Shown here one piece after another: positions 16,267 to 26,476 of a stretch of DNA of 64,000 bases. This stretch comes from Leptospirales bacterium (GTDB taxonomy: Bacteria; Spirochaetota; Leptospiria; Leptospirales; Leptospiraceae). The notes under the pieces were generated by a model. The model was not told the origin of the DNA, made no database searches, and saw only the letters and a program-made list of their open reading frames with translations. Location of the stretch: assembly GCA_013297885.1 (NCBI GenBank), contig JAAFIR010000003.1, forward strand, positions 1-64,000, written 5' to 3'. Position 1 is the stretch's first letter, and each line of letters opens with the position of its first letter. Both the position numbers and the translations under genes were made by a program.

Positions 16267-17998
16267 ACAACTAATACTAGAAGATTTAAAAAAAGTATCT
16301 AAAGAATTTATAAAACAAAAAAATTTAAACGACGATTTAGATTTAAAAATCAGAATTGAATATTCTCGCTCAGAAAAATTTGGTGATTATTCCACTCCTT
16401 ACTTAATGGAAAACAAAGATGTTTTGGGAGATGCAAAAACCAATTCAGAAATTTTACTTCCTTTATTTGATAAAAATTTATTCAGAGAAATCAATTTTAC
16501 AATGCCCGGATTTATCAATTTTAAAATTTCAGACGTCTTTCTAAAAAAATTTGTAAAAGAAAAAATTTTTTCTGAAAAAGAAATTTATGCAAAAAGTTTA
16601 AAACAAGAAAAAATTATTTTTGAATATGTTTCTGCAAATCCAACAGGTCCATTAAATATTGTTTCAGCTAGAGCATCTGCAACGGGAGACTCAATTTGCA
16701 ATTTGCTTGAAACTCTTGGTCATGAAGTTCATAGAGAATTTTATGTAAACGATTTTGGGAATCAAGTTTTTTTACTTGGTGCATCATGTTTGATGAGACT
16801 AAGAGAAAAATACTTTGGTGTGGAATTAAAACTCCAAGAAGAAAATGACTCCACCCCAATTGGTATTTTATTAGAAAAAAATATTCTACCACTTGAGGCT
16901 TATCGTGGTGAATACATCAAAGATATTGCAACTAGTTCTTATGAAAATCCAGAAAGAAAAAAAAATATAGATCAGTTATTAGAAGAAAAAAAATATTCTG
17001 AACTCGCATCTGAGTTTTCTTTATGGGCAGTGGAATTTAATTTGAACTCTCAAAAAAAAGATTTAGAAAATTTTGGAACTAAATTTGATTTGTTCTATTC
17101 TGAAAAATCTTTACACGATAAAAATTCTGTGCTTGGAATTTTACCTAAACTAGAAAAAGATATTTTTTTGGAAGATGGAAAAAAAGTTTTTAAATCCACT
17201 AATTATGGAGATGATAAAGATAGAGTTGTTCTTCGTGAAGATGGAAGACCCACTTATTTACTTGCGGACATTGCATACCATCACACCAAGATTGAAAGAG
17301 GTTTTACAAAAATCATTAATATTTGGGGACCAGATCACCACGGATATATCGCAAGATTAAGAGGTGCAATGATTTCACTAGGCTACAATTCTGAAAATTT
17401 TCAAATTTTAATTGCGCAACAAGTTAATCTTTTGTCCAAAGGTGAAAAACAGAAAATGGGAAAACGAATTGGTAAATTCCAAACCATGTCCGATTTAACT
17501 GAATATTTAGGTGAAAATGCAAAAGATGTGGGAAGATATTTTTTTATCATGCGGGCTTTAGAATCTCCCCTTGATTTTGATTTGGATTTGGCAAAAGATG
17601 AGTCCGACAAAAATCCAGTTTATTATATCCAATATGCTCATGCCAGAATTTGTTCTATTTTTAGAGAAGTGATTAACGAAATTGATTTTGACTCATTCGA
17701 CAAATTGGAATTAAACGAAGAAAGAAGAAATTTACTTTTTTACATTACAAGATTTTCTGAAGAAGTTTTGGACTCAGCAAAAATGATGGAGCCACATAGG
17801 CTTTGTGTATATCTGCAAAATTTAAGTAAAGTGTTTACTAAATTTTATTCTGGAAAAGAAAATCGTTTAAAAGAAGTGGATGAAGTCACAAAAAAAGGAC
17901 TTTCTACTTTATGCAAAGCAACAGCAATTTGTTTAAAAAATGGTCTTGGTTTACTTGGAATTTCTGCTCCAGAAAAATTGGAGAAATCAATTGCTTAA
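16244..17998 (+). CDS. argS: Arginyl-tRNA synthetase
   Basis: This is a 584-residue class I synthetase that charges tRNA-Arg. The N-terminal Add1 domain (about 1-100) is followed by the HIGH-equivalent region ANPTGPLNIVSARASATGD at about 129. The KMSKS-equivalent reads GEKQKMGKRIGKFQTM at about 402. The C-terminal helical anticodon-binding domain starts with YYIQYAHARICSIFRE, which is typical of ArgRS. The ATG at 16244 lies inside the upstream small gene. The stop overlaps the cinA start. Confidence 0.95.
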   Translation: MKETETLKQLILEDLKKVSKEFIKQKNLNDDLDLKIRIEYSRSEKFGDYSTPYLMENKDVLGDAKTNSEILLPLFDKNLFREINFTMPGFINFKISDVFLKKFVKEKIFSEKEIYAKSLKQEKIIFEYVSANPTGPLNIVSARASATGDSICNLLETLGHEVHREFYVNDFGNQVFLLGASCLMRLREKYFGVELKLQEENDSTPIGILLEKNILPLEAYRGEYIKDIATSSYENPERKKNIDQLLEEKKYSELASEFSLWAVEFNLNSQKKDLENFGTKFDLFYSEKSLHDKNSVLGILPKLEKDIFLEDGKKVFKSTNYGDDKDRVVLREDGRPTYLLADIAYHHTKIERGFTKIINIWGPDHHGYIARLRGAMISLGYNSENFQILIAQQVNLLSKGEKQKMGKRIGKFQTMSDLTEYLGENAKDVGRYFFIMRALESPLDFDLDLAKDESDKNPVYYIQYAHARICSIFREVINEIDFDSFDKLELNEERRNLLFYITRFSEEVLDSAKMMEPHRLCVYLQNLSKVFTKFYSGKENRLKEVDEVTKKGLSTLCKATAICLKNGLGLLGISAPEKLEKSIA

Positions 17999-19232
17999 AA
18001 TAAATATTTTTTCAACAGGAACTGAAATCACTTCAGGAAAATCTGTGGATACAAATTCCACTTGGATAGCAAATGAATTTTCAGGACTTGGTTTTAAAAT
18101 AAACAAATTTGTTGTGCTACCAGATGATCCACTCCTCATTGAATCTGAAATTCGTTTTGTGATGAATAGCAATGAAAAAAATTTGATTATCATGACTGGT
18201 GGACTTGGTGCAACTGATGATGATTATACTTTGGAAGTAGCTTGTAAAATTTCAGATTCCAAAGCAGTAGTGCTACCAGAAGCAGAAGAAAAATTAAAAC
18301 AAATTTCTTTAAAACGTGGAAAAGAATTTAAAGATATTTTACCAGTTACAAAAAGACAAACTACTTTCCCTGAAAAATCAGAATATTTAGATAACGAAAA
18401 TGGTCTTGCAGTTGGTTTTTATCTCAAACTAAACGAGAACACAATTCTCGCTGCAATGCCCGGTGTTCCAACTGAAATGAAAATCATGTTTGAAAAAAAA
18501 CTAGTTCCAAAAATCAAAAGAGATTTTGCTGTAGAAAATTTAAAATCAGAATCTAGATGGATTTGGGGACTAAGTGAAGCAATTTTTCAAGAAAATTTTA
18601 TTCGCAAAAATGAGTCAAAATTTCAAAACAAATTGGAATGGGGCGTAACTGCAAAACCCGGTTTTATCAAAGTGAGTTTTAAATCTGAAGATGAAAAATT
18701 ACTCAAAGAAATAACTTCTGAACTAGAAAAAGAATATTCAGATCGAATAGGAAATGAAGTTTATCAAAAAATTCACACCCTACTCACTGAAAATAAAAAA
18801 ACTTTATCCACAGCTGAAAGTTGTACAGGTGGACTTTGTGCAAAAATTATTACTGATATGTCAGGCTCTTCTGCATACTTCTATGGCTCGGTAGTATCGT
18901 ATGACAATAGTATAAAAGAAAATGTAATTCATGTAAAAAAAGAAACACTAGAAAAATTTGGTGCAGTGAGTGAAAAAACTGCTGAAGAAATGGCAATTGG
19001 TGTAAAAAATCTTTTAAAAACAGATTATTCAATTTCGCTCACAGGAATTGCTGGACCACTTGGTGATACTAAAACCAAACAAGTTGGACTTTTATTTATT
19101 TGTATTTCTGGACAAAATTCAAATTCTATTTATCAATATGATATTCCTCTTAGCAGAGAAATTTTTAGAGAATATGCAGCAAATATCGCTTTATTTCATT
19201 TGTACCAAAAATTAATTCAGGAACTAAAATGA
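17991..19232 (+). CDS. cinA: CinA-like protein (nicotinamide mononucleotide deamidase family)
   Basis: This 413-residue protein starts at the TTG at 17991, preceded by GGAGA at 17980-17984. The N-terminal MoCF/COG1058 domain has IFSTGTEITSGKSVDTNSTW and LIIMTGGLGATDDD, linked to ADP-ribose pyrophosphatase activity. The C-terminal CinA/PncC domain (about 265 onward) has TLSTAESCTGGLCAKII and ISLTGIAGPLGDTKTKQVG, the NMN amidohydrolase signature. The fused form recycles NMN. The gene overlaps argS by 8 bp and the next gene by 4 bp. Confidence 0.92.
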   Translation: MLKINIFSTGTEITSGKSVDTNSTWIANEFSGLGFKINKFVVLPDDPLLIESEIRFVMNSNEKNLIIMTGGLGATDDDYTLEVACKISDSKAVVLPEAEEKLKQISLKRGKEFKDILPVTKRQTTFPEKSEYLDNENGLAVGFYLKLNENTILAAMPGVPTEMKIMFEKKLVPKIKRDFAVENLKSESRWIWGLSEAIFQENFIRKNESKFQNKLEWGVTAKPGFIKVSFKSEDEKLLKEITSELEKEYSDRIGNEVYQKIHTLLTENKKTLSTAESCTGGLCAKIITDMSGSSAYFYGSVVSYDNSIKENVIHVKKETLEKFGAVSEKTAEEMAIGVKNLLKTDYSISLTGIAGPLGDTKTKQVGLLFICISGQNSNSIYQYDIPLSREIFREYAANIALFHLYQKLIQELK

Positions 19233-20293
19233 TTTTATACACAGTATTTTTTTTCTTGTGCAGTTTTTTATTGTTTTATTTTTCACCAAAAGAATTTGAA
19301 CAAATCATTCATTTACAAGAAAATTGGGCTTGGGACAAAAAAGAATTTGCAGGACTCCGAACAGATACAAGATTTAATTACAAACCAATTGACTTTATAA
19401 ATGGATACAAAACAGAAACAGGGGTATTTTTTTTTAAAGGTGGATCTTTTGCAATTCCAGAAAATCAATTCTCAGAATTTCCCATAATTGGAAAAGGTCA
19501 TTTTTTGTATAAAAAAATTGGCTCCACTATTTTGTATTATTCTTCAGAAGGAGAAATTCTCTGGGAAAAAAATTACAAATCATATCCAAGATCAAACCCA
19601 GATGGAAGTTTGATTTTACTTACAGCTGGAGATGGCAACCAAGTTTTAGTTACAAATAAAAATGGAGACCCGACTGGTGTAGAAAGAGTTGATGGAAAAT
19701 TTTTAACAGATATTTCTTATTCAATTGAAAAAATTTCTGCTTTAATTTTATTTTCAGGTGGAGAAATTTATAAATTAGATGAAAATGGAAAATTGATTTT
19801 TCAAAAAAATTTTTCTAATGAAAAAGAAATTTCTTTTTTTAAAAGCTCTGCAATTTCTCCAAATTCAAATTTAATTGCAATTCATTCATTTAGAAACAAC
19901 AAAGATTTAATTGAAATTATAAACGAAAAAAATATAATTCTTTATTCTCATGTTTTAGATTCTGTTTATGCTCATCGAATTTATATGGCAATTAATGATA
20001 AATCTGAATTGCTTTTGAATCTTCCCGATAAATTGATTTTATTAAATAAAAATGGGAAAAAAGAATTTGAAAAAAAGAAAACATCCAAAGAAGGAATTTA
20101 CCAAATTGCTTTTGCAAATAATTTATTTTTTGCATTTAATGTTGATGGTGTATTAAAATTTACTGATAACAAAGGAATTAGTTTTAAAGAAAAAAAAATT
20201 CCTTCAGAATCTAGAATTATTTTTACAAAAAAAGATTCTTTATTATTTTTAGAAACTCCAAAAGAAATTTACTCTATTCAAAAAATGGAATGA
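19229..20293 (+). CDS. Membrane-anchored beta-propeller-like protein
   Basis: This 354-residue protein has an N-terminal membrane anchor (TVFFFLCSFLLFYFSP). The rest shows repeated short strands with D/N-G turns (YYSSEGEILWEKNYKS, LDENGKLIFQKNFSN, LNKNGKKEFEKKK, FTDNKGISFKEKK), about 40-45 residues apart, the look of a WD40 or PQQ-like propeller. Its role is unknown. It overlaps cinA and the cysteine-cluster gene by 4 bp each, so it is in the same run. Confidence 0.6.
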   Translation: MILYTVFFFLCSFLLFYFSPKEFEQIIHLQENWAWDKKEFAGLRTDTRFNYKPIDFINGYKTETGVFFFKGGSFAIPENQFSEFPIIGKGHFLYKKIGSTILYYSSEGEILWEKNYKSYPRSNPDGSLILLTAGDGNQVLVTNKNGDPTGVERVDGKFLTDISYSIEKISALILFSGGEIYKLDENGKLIFQKNFSNEKEISFFKSSAISPNSNLIAIHSFRNNKDLIEIINEKNIILYSHVLDSVYAHRIYMAINDKSELLLNLPDKLILLNKNGKKEFEKKKTSKEGIYQIAFANNLFFAFNVDGVLKFTDNKGISFKEKKIPSESRIIFTKKDSLLFLETPKEIYSIQKME

Positions 20294-20946
20294 AATTAGA
20301 TAAAAATTCTCTCATTCCAATTCTATGTGTTGCAACTGGAAGATGTTGTATTCATAATTTAGTAATTCTTTCTCCATTTGATATTTTTAGAATGGGAAAA
20401 TTTTTGGAGAAAACTGCAAAACAACTTTTTGAAGAAAAAATTATTACTTATAGAATCAACCAAACAAGTTTTTGGATGGAGCCAATGATTTATTCCAATG
20501 AAGAAGAAGTTTGTCCATTTTTAGAAGCAAAACAAATTGAAGGTAAAGATAAATTTTTATGTAAAATTTATGAAGCAAGACCCATCGTTTGTAGAATTTA
20601 TCCGCTAAAATATGATAAAGAAGAAAATTCATTCCTAAGATTTTTTCCTGCTGAAGATAGATGTAAAGAATGTATTGATTTTGATAATTTTCAATCTACA
20701 GAAAATTTTTTAAATTCTGGCTCTGTTCCAAGTCTTTTAGAAGATTATAAAAAATTTGATGATTTATTAAAATTAATTTTAAATCAAAAATTTGATTTGA
20801 ATGGAATCAAAAATAATAAAGAAAAACAAAAAAAGTTTTTTGAAATTCAAAAAATTCTATACGAAACTTATCCAAACAATGAAGAAAATTTTTCTGAATA
20901 TCCTTTTGAAAAAGTGAAACTTGAGATTTTAGCAAAAATTTATTAA
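20290..20946 (+). CDS. YkgJ-family cysteine cluster protein
   Basis: The cysteines of this 218-residue protein are spaced as in the YkgJ/CxxCxxCC family, proposed to bind Fe-S or zinc: TGRCCIHNLVIL at about 16, then VCPFLEAKQ at about 76, then FLCKIYEARPIVCRIYPLKY at about 95, and RCKECIDFD at about 125. The biochemical function is not known. It ends the recO-to-here run of overlapping genes; a 500-bp gap follows. Confidence 0.8.
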   Translation: MKLDKNSLIPILCVATGRCCIHNLVILSPFDIFRMGKFLEKTAKQLFEEKIITYRINQTSFWMEPMIYSNEEEVCPFLEAKQIEGKDKFLCKIYEARPIVCRIYPLKYDKEENSFLRFFPAEDRCKECIDFDNFQSTENFLNSGSVPSLLEDYKKFDDLLKLILNQKFDLNGIKNNKEKQKKFFEIQKILYETYPNNEENFSEYPFEKVKLEILAKIY

Positions 20947-21445
20947 ATAAAGGAATTTTATAAACCCCTCACTCTGAAAAAGAATCCCCTAAACAATTGC
21001 TTAATACAATATACCACTTGAGGTTCTTATGAAAATATTCATAGCTTCTCTCGAAACTTTGATAGAAGTTAGAAGAATTTTTTAGCTAAGTCACAACCTG
21101 TTAATATCACTCTATTTTATATGAAAGATTTAGTGTTGAATAGGTGTATTTAAATAGAACAGAAATTATAAAATAAAATGAATTTTTAAAATAAGATAAA
21201 TGAATTTAGCTAAAAAAAATTTTGAAATTTTTTTTTAACCTCAAGCACTATTAACTAAACTTCTATTATTTTAAAATATACTAAACATTTATTTATTCTT
21301 TTAATTATAAACCTGCATCAATTGAAACCCATTCTCAATTAGAATTATCTTTTTTTATAGATTATAAAAAAATTGTGGAAACAATTAAGTTGAATTTAAC
21401 TATGTCCAGTAGTTATCATACAAATTTTCAAAAGGACTCTTTTGG
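20947..21445. other. 499-bp gap upstream of the act operon
   Basis: No gene of useful length is seen on either strand. The last 60 bp before actA probably hold the promoter and leader of the act operon. The rest is AT-rich and without clear repeats. Confidence 0.5.
21390..21419 (+). promoter_or_regulatory. Candidate promoter for actABCDEF
   Basis: TTGAAT at 21390-21395 and TATCAT at 21414-21419 are 18 bp apart, close to the sigma-70 consensus, 27 bp before the actA start. A ribosome site AAAGGA follows at about 21431. In DNA this AT-rich such matches are common, so support comes mainly from position. Confidence 0.3.
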
Positions 21446-21985
21446 ATGAACATACAAGCACTTAAAGTAACAGTTCCAATTATTGGGGTTGTGGTTCTAG
21501 CCTATCTCATATTTTCCCCATCTAGGTATGTGGGCTACGCACCAACTCAACCTCTTCCGTTTAATCACAAAATTCATGCTGGTGACAATAAAATGGATTG
21601 TCGCTATTGTCATACTTCTGTTGAAACTTCTGCACATGCATCAGTTCCTCCAACTGCAACTTGTATGAATTGTCACACTAATGTTGCCACAACTCAAAAA
21701 GATGTTAAATGGTTAACAAAACAATATGATGGAGAAAAAACAACAGGTAATTCAATTGAAGGAAAAGGCCGGCCTGTTCGTTGGATAAAAGTACATGACC
21801 AACCAGATTTTGTATATTTTAATCACTCACGTCATATTTCACGCGGAGTAGATTGCTCCAAATGTCATGGAAACGTGGCCGAAATGGTGAAAGTAAAACA
21901 AGTAGAATCCCTCAACATGGGTTATTGTGTAAACTGTCATCGTGAGAACAATGCCCCAAATGATTGTTCAACTTGTCATAGATAA
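21446..21985 (+). CDS. actA: ActA, pentaheme cytochrome c of alternative complex III
   Basis: This 179-residue cytochrome has an N-terminal membrane helix (VTVPIIGVVVLAYLIF) and five CxxCH haem sites: CRYCH at about 52, CMNCH at 72, CSKCH at 137, CVNCH at 161 and CSTCH at 174. Spaced histidines (FNHKIHAG, YFNHSRHIS) can serve as distal ligands. In alternative complex III the subunit takes electrons from the Fe-S subunit on the outer face of the inner membrane. It heads the operon and is followed after 18 bp by actB. Confidence 0.93.
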   Translation: MNIQALKVTVPIIGVVVLAYLIFSPSRYVGYAPTQPLPFNHKIHAGDNKMDCRYCHTSVETSAHASVPPTATCMNCHTNVATTQKDVKWLTKQYDGEKTTGNSIEGKGRPVRWIKVHDQPDFVYFNHSRHISRGVDCSKCHGNVAEMVKVKQVESLNMGYCVNCHRENNAPNDCSTCHR

Positions 21986-22003
21986 TATATAAGGAATTCT
22001 TAA

Positions 22004-25000
22004 ATGTCTAAAGAAAATTTTCAAGAAGAAAAAAAATCTCACTGGCAATCTTTTGAAACCAAAGATGCAAAAGATTTAACTGCTGTTCAAAACCAAGAAT
22101 TTTATACATCACCAGATCCTGTTATCAACAGAATAAAGAGCGGTGAATACGATAGAAAAACATTTCTTCAAATTATGGGTGCTAGTTCAGCAATGCTCAC
22201 TCTCAATTGCATTCAAAAACCTGCTGAAAAAATTGTTCCTTTTACAAAAGCTCCTGATTATTTAAAACCGGGTCATGCCACTTATTATTCTTCAACTTGT
22301 TCAGGTTGTTCTGCTGGTTGTGGAGTTTTAGTAAAAACAAAAGACGCTAGACCTTTAAAACTGGAAGGTAACCCCACAAACCCGATTTCTAAAGGTGCTT
22401 TATGTGCAGTGGGTCAATCTTCAATTTTGAATTTATACGATCCAGATCGTTCCAAAGAACCAGCTGAAATTTCAAAAGGTTCTGAAAAAACTATCAAATG
22501 GGCTGATTTAGATTCTACAGTAAAAGTAAAACTAGCAGAATCAAAAGGTAAAACTAGAATTTTATCTTCTGCAATTAATTCTCCTTCCACAAAGACAATC
22601 ATTGCTGAATTTTTAAAATCAGTTGGCGGTGGAAAACATTTTGAATTTGAACCAAATTTAACTGAAGAAACAATTGCAATCGCTGCTGAAAAGTCTTATG
22701 GAAAAGCAATTGTTCCGAATTACCGTTTTGACAAAGCAAAAGTAATTTTATCTATTGATGCAGATTTTCTTGGAACTTGGATTTCTCCTGTAGAATATGG
22801 CGTTCAATTTGCATCTCGTAGAAAACTAAAAGATGCTTCCTCAAAAATCAATACTTTTTATGCTATTGAATCTGTTCCTACAATCACTGGAACTAACGCT
22901 GACAAAAGAATTGCAATCAAATCTGGAGATGCAAAAAAAATTGCACTTGGAATTTTAATTGCACTTGGAAACACTGGACTTGCAAATGGTGCAACACTTG
23001 ATTCCATTTCATCTGAAACTGGTATCGACAAAAAAGTTTTTGAAAAAATTGCATCTGATTTGAAATCTGCAAAAGGTGAATCTCTAGTAGTTGCTGGTGG
23101 TATTTCTTCAGGGACGCTTGACGCAGTTGATTTACAGATTTTAGTAAATGCAATTAACTCTTTCTTAGATAACGATGGCAAAACAATCGATTCTGTAAAT
23201 TACAGATCAGATGTTGCTGGAAGCTACACAAAAAATTTACTTGAACTAAAAAAAGAATTAGATGCAGGTGAAGTTGGTGTTCTATTTGTTTATGGTGCTA
23301 ATCCAGTTTATGCTGCTGGTTATTCAAAAATCGCTGAATCCATTTCAAAAGCAAAATTTGTAGTATCTCTTTCTGATAGAGTTGATGAAACTTCTGCACT
23401 TTCAAATCATATCGCACCAACTAATCACGCTATGGAATCTTGGGGAGATGTGGAAGCAATAAAAGGTGTGGTTTCAATTAACCAACCAACTATCAAACCA
23501 ATTTACAACACAAGATCGTTTGAAGATTCTTTAATTGTTTGGGCGGGTGGAAAACTTTTAGATTCACCTTCCTATTATGAATATTTAAAAAATTCATACA
23601 TTAAAAAACTTGGTGGCTTGTCTTCATGGGAAGATTTTTTAAGAAAAGGAACTTTATTCAGAGAATCCGACCTTATTTCCTCCAAACCATCTCGTAACTT
23701 TAAAGGAACAATTTCAAAACTAGAACCAAAAAATTCTTCTATCACACTTGCACTTTACGAAACAGTTGCAATTGGTGATGGAAAAAATGCAAATAATGCT
23801 ACCCTTCAAGAACTTCCAGATCCAGTTTCAAAAGCTACTTGGGATAATTTTGTTGGAATTTCTCCTTCTCTTGCAAACAAAGAAGGAATTGTATCAAATG
23901 ATGTTGTCACTGTAAAATTAGCTAACAAATCAATTACTCTTCCAGCTCAAATTCAACCGGGTCTTCATCCTGAAACAGTTTCAATCGCTGTTGGTTATGG
24001 TAGAACTCATGCCGGTAAAGTTGGAAATGGTGTAGGAAAAAATGCATTTGATTTAGCTTCTTTAAAAGATGGTCTTCCTGTATTTGCGGGATTTTCTGTT
24101 ACACTTGAAAAAACTGGAAAAAAATACAAAATTGCTACTACTCAAGATCATCATATGATGAATCCTGCTGCAACTCCTGGTCAACCTCTCAAAGGCGGAT
24201 TGTATAAGTCTTATGAAAAAGATAGACCTTTAATCCAATCAGTTGACTATCAAGATTTTATTAAAAATCCATCTGCAGGAATTGCCCCTTCAGAAATTCC
24301 TGTTATTCAAAAAGATGGAAAAGAAGTTCTTTCAAAAGGTTTTAATTCTGGTCATGCCTATACAGGTTATCGTTGGGGAATGACTGTTGATCTGACTTTA
24401 TGTACAGGTTGTTCAGCTTGTGTAACTGCTTGCCAAATCGAAAACAATATTCCAGTAGTTGGAAGAGACGAAATCCGTGTAGGACGTGAAATGCACTGGA
24501 TTCGTATTGACCGATATTACGTCGGTGATCCAACTAAACCAGAATCAATGGAAATTGCTCACCAACCTGTTATGTGCCAACATTGTGAAAATGCACCTTG
24601 TGAGACTGTTTGTCCAGTAGCAGCAACTGTTCATGGTTCAGAGGGCACAAACGATATGGTCTATAACAGATGTGTTGGAACTAGATATTGTTCAAATAAC
24701 TGCCCTTACAAAGTAAGAAGATTTAACTGGATGATGCATTGGAAAGATAAAGACCCACAAAGAGAGCCACGTCATTTGGGTTTAAACCCTGATGTCACAG
24801 TGAGAACTCGCGGGGTAATGGAAAAATGTACTTTCTGCTCTTCAAGAATAGCTGAGAAAAAAATCAAAGCTAAAAATGAAGGTAGAACAGTTAAAGACGG
24901 TGAATTAAAAACTGCATGCCAAGAAACTTGTCCAGCTGACGCAATTTCATTTGGTAACACAAATGACCCTGAAGCACAAGTTACAAAAAATAGAAATGAT

Positions 25001-25087
25001 AAGAGAGCTTATAAAATCTTAGATTTCTTAAATGTATTACCTCAAGTAAGTTATCTTACAAGAGTTAGAAATAAGTTGAACGTTTAA
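22004..25087 (+). CDS. actB: ActB, molybdopterin-oxidoreductase-like/Fe-S subunit of alternative complex III
   Basis: This is a 1027-residue fused subunit. The N-terminus has a Tat-like but non-canonical stretch (YDRKTFLQIMGASSAML) and a lipobox-like LNC at about 69. Residues about 95-780 resemble the large molybdopterin-enzyme subunit, with a cysteine patch CSGCSAGCG; this part is thought to have lost its cofactor in ACIII. The C-terminal ferredoxin-like part carries four clusters' worth of cysteines: CTGCSACVTACQ at about 799, CQHCENAPCETVCP at 857, CVGTRYCSNNCP at 889, and KCTFCS at 942 with CQETCPAD at 971. It passes electrons from quinol to ActA. Confidence 0.93.
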   Translation: MSKENFQEEKKSHWQSFETKDAKDLTAVQNQEFYTSPDPVINRIKSGEYDRKTFLQIMGASSAMLTLNCIQKPAEKIVPFTKAPDYLKPGHATYYSSTCSGCSAGCGVLVKTKDARPLKLEGNPTNPISKGALCAVGQSSILNLYDPDRSKEPAEISKGSEKTIKWADLDSTVKVKLAESKGKTRILSSAINSPSTKTIIAEFLKSVGGGKHFEFEPNLTEETIAIAAEKSYGKAIVPNYRFDKAKVILSIDADFLGTWISPVEYGVQFASRRKLKDASSKINTFYAIESVPTITGTNADKRIAIKSGDAKKIALGILIALGNTGLANGATLDSISSETGIDKKVFEKIASDLKSAKGESLVVAGGISSGTLDAVDLQILVNAINSFLDNDGKTIDSVNYRSDVAGSYTKNLLELKKELDAGEVGVLFVYGANPVYAAGYSKIAESISKAKFVVSLSDRVDETSALSNHIAPTNHAMESWGDVEAIKGVVSINQPTIKPIYNTRSFEDSLIVWAGGKLLDSPSYYEYLKNSYIKKLGGLSSWEDFLRKGTLFRESDLISSKPSRNFKGTISKLEPKNSSITLALYETVAIGDGKNANNATLQELPDPVSKATWDNFVGISPSLANKEGIVSNDVVTVKLANKSITLPAQIQPGLHPETVSIAVGYGRTHAGKVGNGVGKNAFDLASLKDGLPVFAGFSVTLEKTGKKYKIATTQDHHMMNPAATPGQPLKGGLYKSYEKDRPLIQSVDYQDFIKNPSAGIAPSEIPVIQKDGKEVLSKGFNSGHAYTGYRWGMTVDLTLCTGCSACVTACQIENNIPVVGRDEIRVGREMHWIRIDRYYVGDPTKPESMEIAHQPVMCQHCENAPCETVCPVAATVHGSEGTNDMVYNRCVGTRYCSNNCPYKVRRFNWMMHWKDKDPQREPRHLGLNPDVTVRTRGVMEKCTFCSSRIAEKKIKAKNEGRTVKDGELKTACQETCPADAISFGNTNDPEAQVTKNRNDKRAYKILDFLNVLPQVSYLTRVRNKLNV

Positions 25088-25104
25088 CGAAAGGAATATA
25101 GACT

Positions 25105-26475
25105 ATGTCAATGAGTGTTGCTGTTCAAGAAAAATTAGGTATTACCCCACTAGTTGGTGGCAATAAAGACTATAAGCAAATTACTGAAGATATTTTAAAA
25201 CCCACTGAAGCTTTTCCAACAAAAGTTTGGTGGACAGCTTTTTTAATCGCTTTAACTGTTACTTTAGCTGATATCGGTGTAATCGGTTATTTGATGTATG
25301 AAGGTCTCTATATCCTAGGAATCAATAATCCTGTTGGTTGGGGTTTCTTTATTGTAAATTTCGTCTTTTGGATTGGGATTGGTCATGCTGGAACTTTGAT
25401 TTCTGCAGTATTGTATCTATTCCGCCAAGAGTGGAGAACTGGTATTAACCGTGCAGCTGAAGCCATGACGATTTTTGCAGTAATGGTTGCAGCTTCAGAA
25501 TTAATCGTTCATATTGGTCGTCCTTGGCTTGGATTTTGGTTATTTCCATATCCAAATGAGAGAGGTCCACTTTGGGTAAATTTCCGTTCACCTTTAATTT
25601 GGGACACATTTGCAGTTTCCACTTACTTCTCCGTTTCACTTGTATTCTGGTATATTGGTTTAATTCCTGACATAGCTTCAGTTAGAGATAGAACTGTTAA
25701 CAAATTCAAATATGGTATTTATGATCTTTTATCATTTGGATGGACAGGTTCAGCTAAAGCATGGTCACATTTAGAAATGGTATGTATGATTTTAGCAGCA
25801 CTTTCAACTCCTCTTGTTCTTTCAGTGCATACAATTGTTAGTTTTGACTTCGCGGCATCCTTACTTCCAGGTTGGCATACAACAATTCTTCCGCCATACT
25901 TTGTGGCTGGAGCGATTTTTTCTGGCTTTGCAATGGTTGTAACTTTAATGGTGATTGCTCGTGAAATGTTCAACCTTAAAGAATACATCACAATTAAACA
26001 TCTAGAGAATATGAACAAAGTTATCATGGTCACTGGTTTGATGGTTGGATATGCTTATGGTTCGGAATTTTTTATTGCTTGGTATTCTGGAAATGAATAC
26101 GAAGGATTTACTTTTGTAAACAGAGCATTTGGTCCGTATTGGTGGGCATATTGGATTATGATTTCTTGCAACGTAATTTCTCCACAATTATTCTGGTCAC
26201 ACAAACTTAGAACCAGCATCCCAGTTATGTTTGTGGTTTCAATATTTGTAAATATTGGAATGTGGTTTGAAAGATTTGTAATCGTGATGACTCTCCACAG
26301 AGATTTTATGCCAAGTAGCTGGGCATTATATGTTCCAACTATATTCGATTATGCGATGTTGATTGGTTCGTTTGGAATCTTTTTTACATTGTTTTTGTTA
26401 TTCTGTAGAATTTTACCTGTGGTTGCAGCTGCAGAAATTAAAAGCATACTTCCGGTAAAAGGAGCAAGTCATTAA
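25105..26475 (+). CDS. actC: ActC, NrfD/PsrC-like membrane subunit
   Basis: This 456-residue protein has about ten membrane helices and the NrfD/PsrC fold that binds quinol near the outer face of the membrane. Recognisable stretches are [20 protein letters not shown] at about 92 and [20 protein letters not shown] at about 248. It is the second-largest membrane subunit and a paralogue of ActF. A good ribosome site (AAAGGAA) precedes the ATG. Quinol oxidation here is known from the family, not visible in the sequence. Confidence 0.92.
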   Translation: MSMSVAVQEKLGITPLVGGNKDYKQITEDILKPTEAFPTKVWWTAFLIALTVTLADIGVIGYLMYEGLYILGINNPVGWGFFIVNFVFWIGIGHAGTLISAVLYLFRQEWRTGINRAAEAMTIFAVMVAASELIVHIGRPWLGFWLFPYPNERGPLWVNFRSPLIWDTFAVSTYFSVSLVFWYIGLIPDIASVRDRTVNKFKYGIYDLLSFGWTGSAKAWSHLEMVCMILAALSTPLVLSVHTIVSFDFAASLLPGWHTTILPPYFVAGAIFSGFAMVVTLMVIAREMFNLKEYITIKHLENMNKVIMVTGLMVGYAYGSEFFIAWYSGNEYEGFTFVNRAFGPYWWAYWIMISCNVISPQLFWSHKLRTSIPVMFVVSIFVNIGMWFERFVIVMTLHRDFMPSSWALYVPTIFDYAMLIGSFGIFFTLFLLFCRILPVVAAAEIKSILPVKGASH

Positions 26476-26476
26476 T

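Noticed and set aside
22414-24960. Several minus-strand frames inside actB
   Set aside because: They are shadows of a long gene with strong codon bias; none has a ribosome site or family motif.
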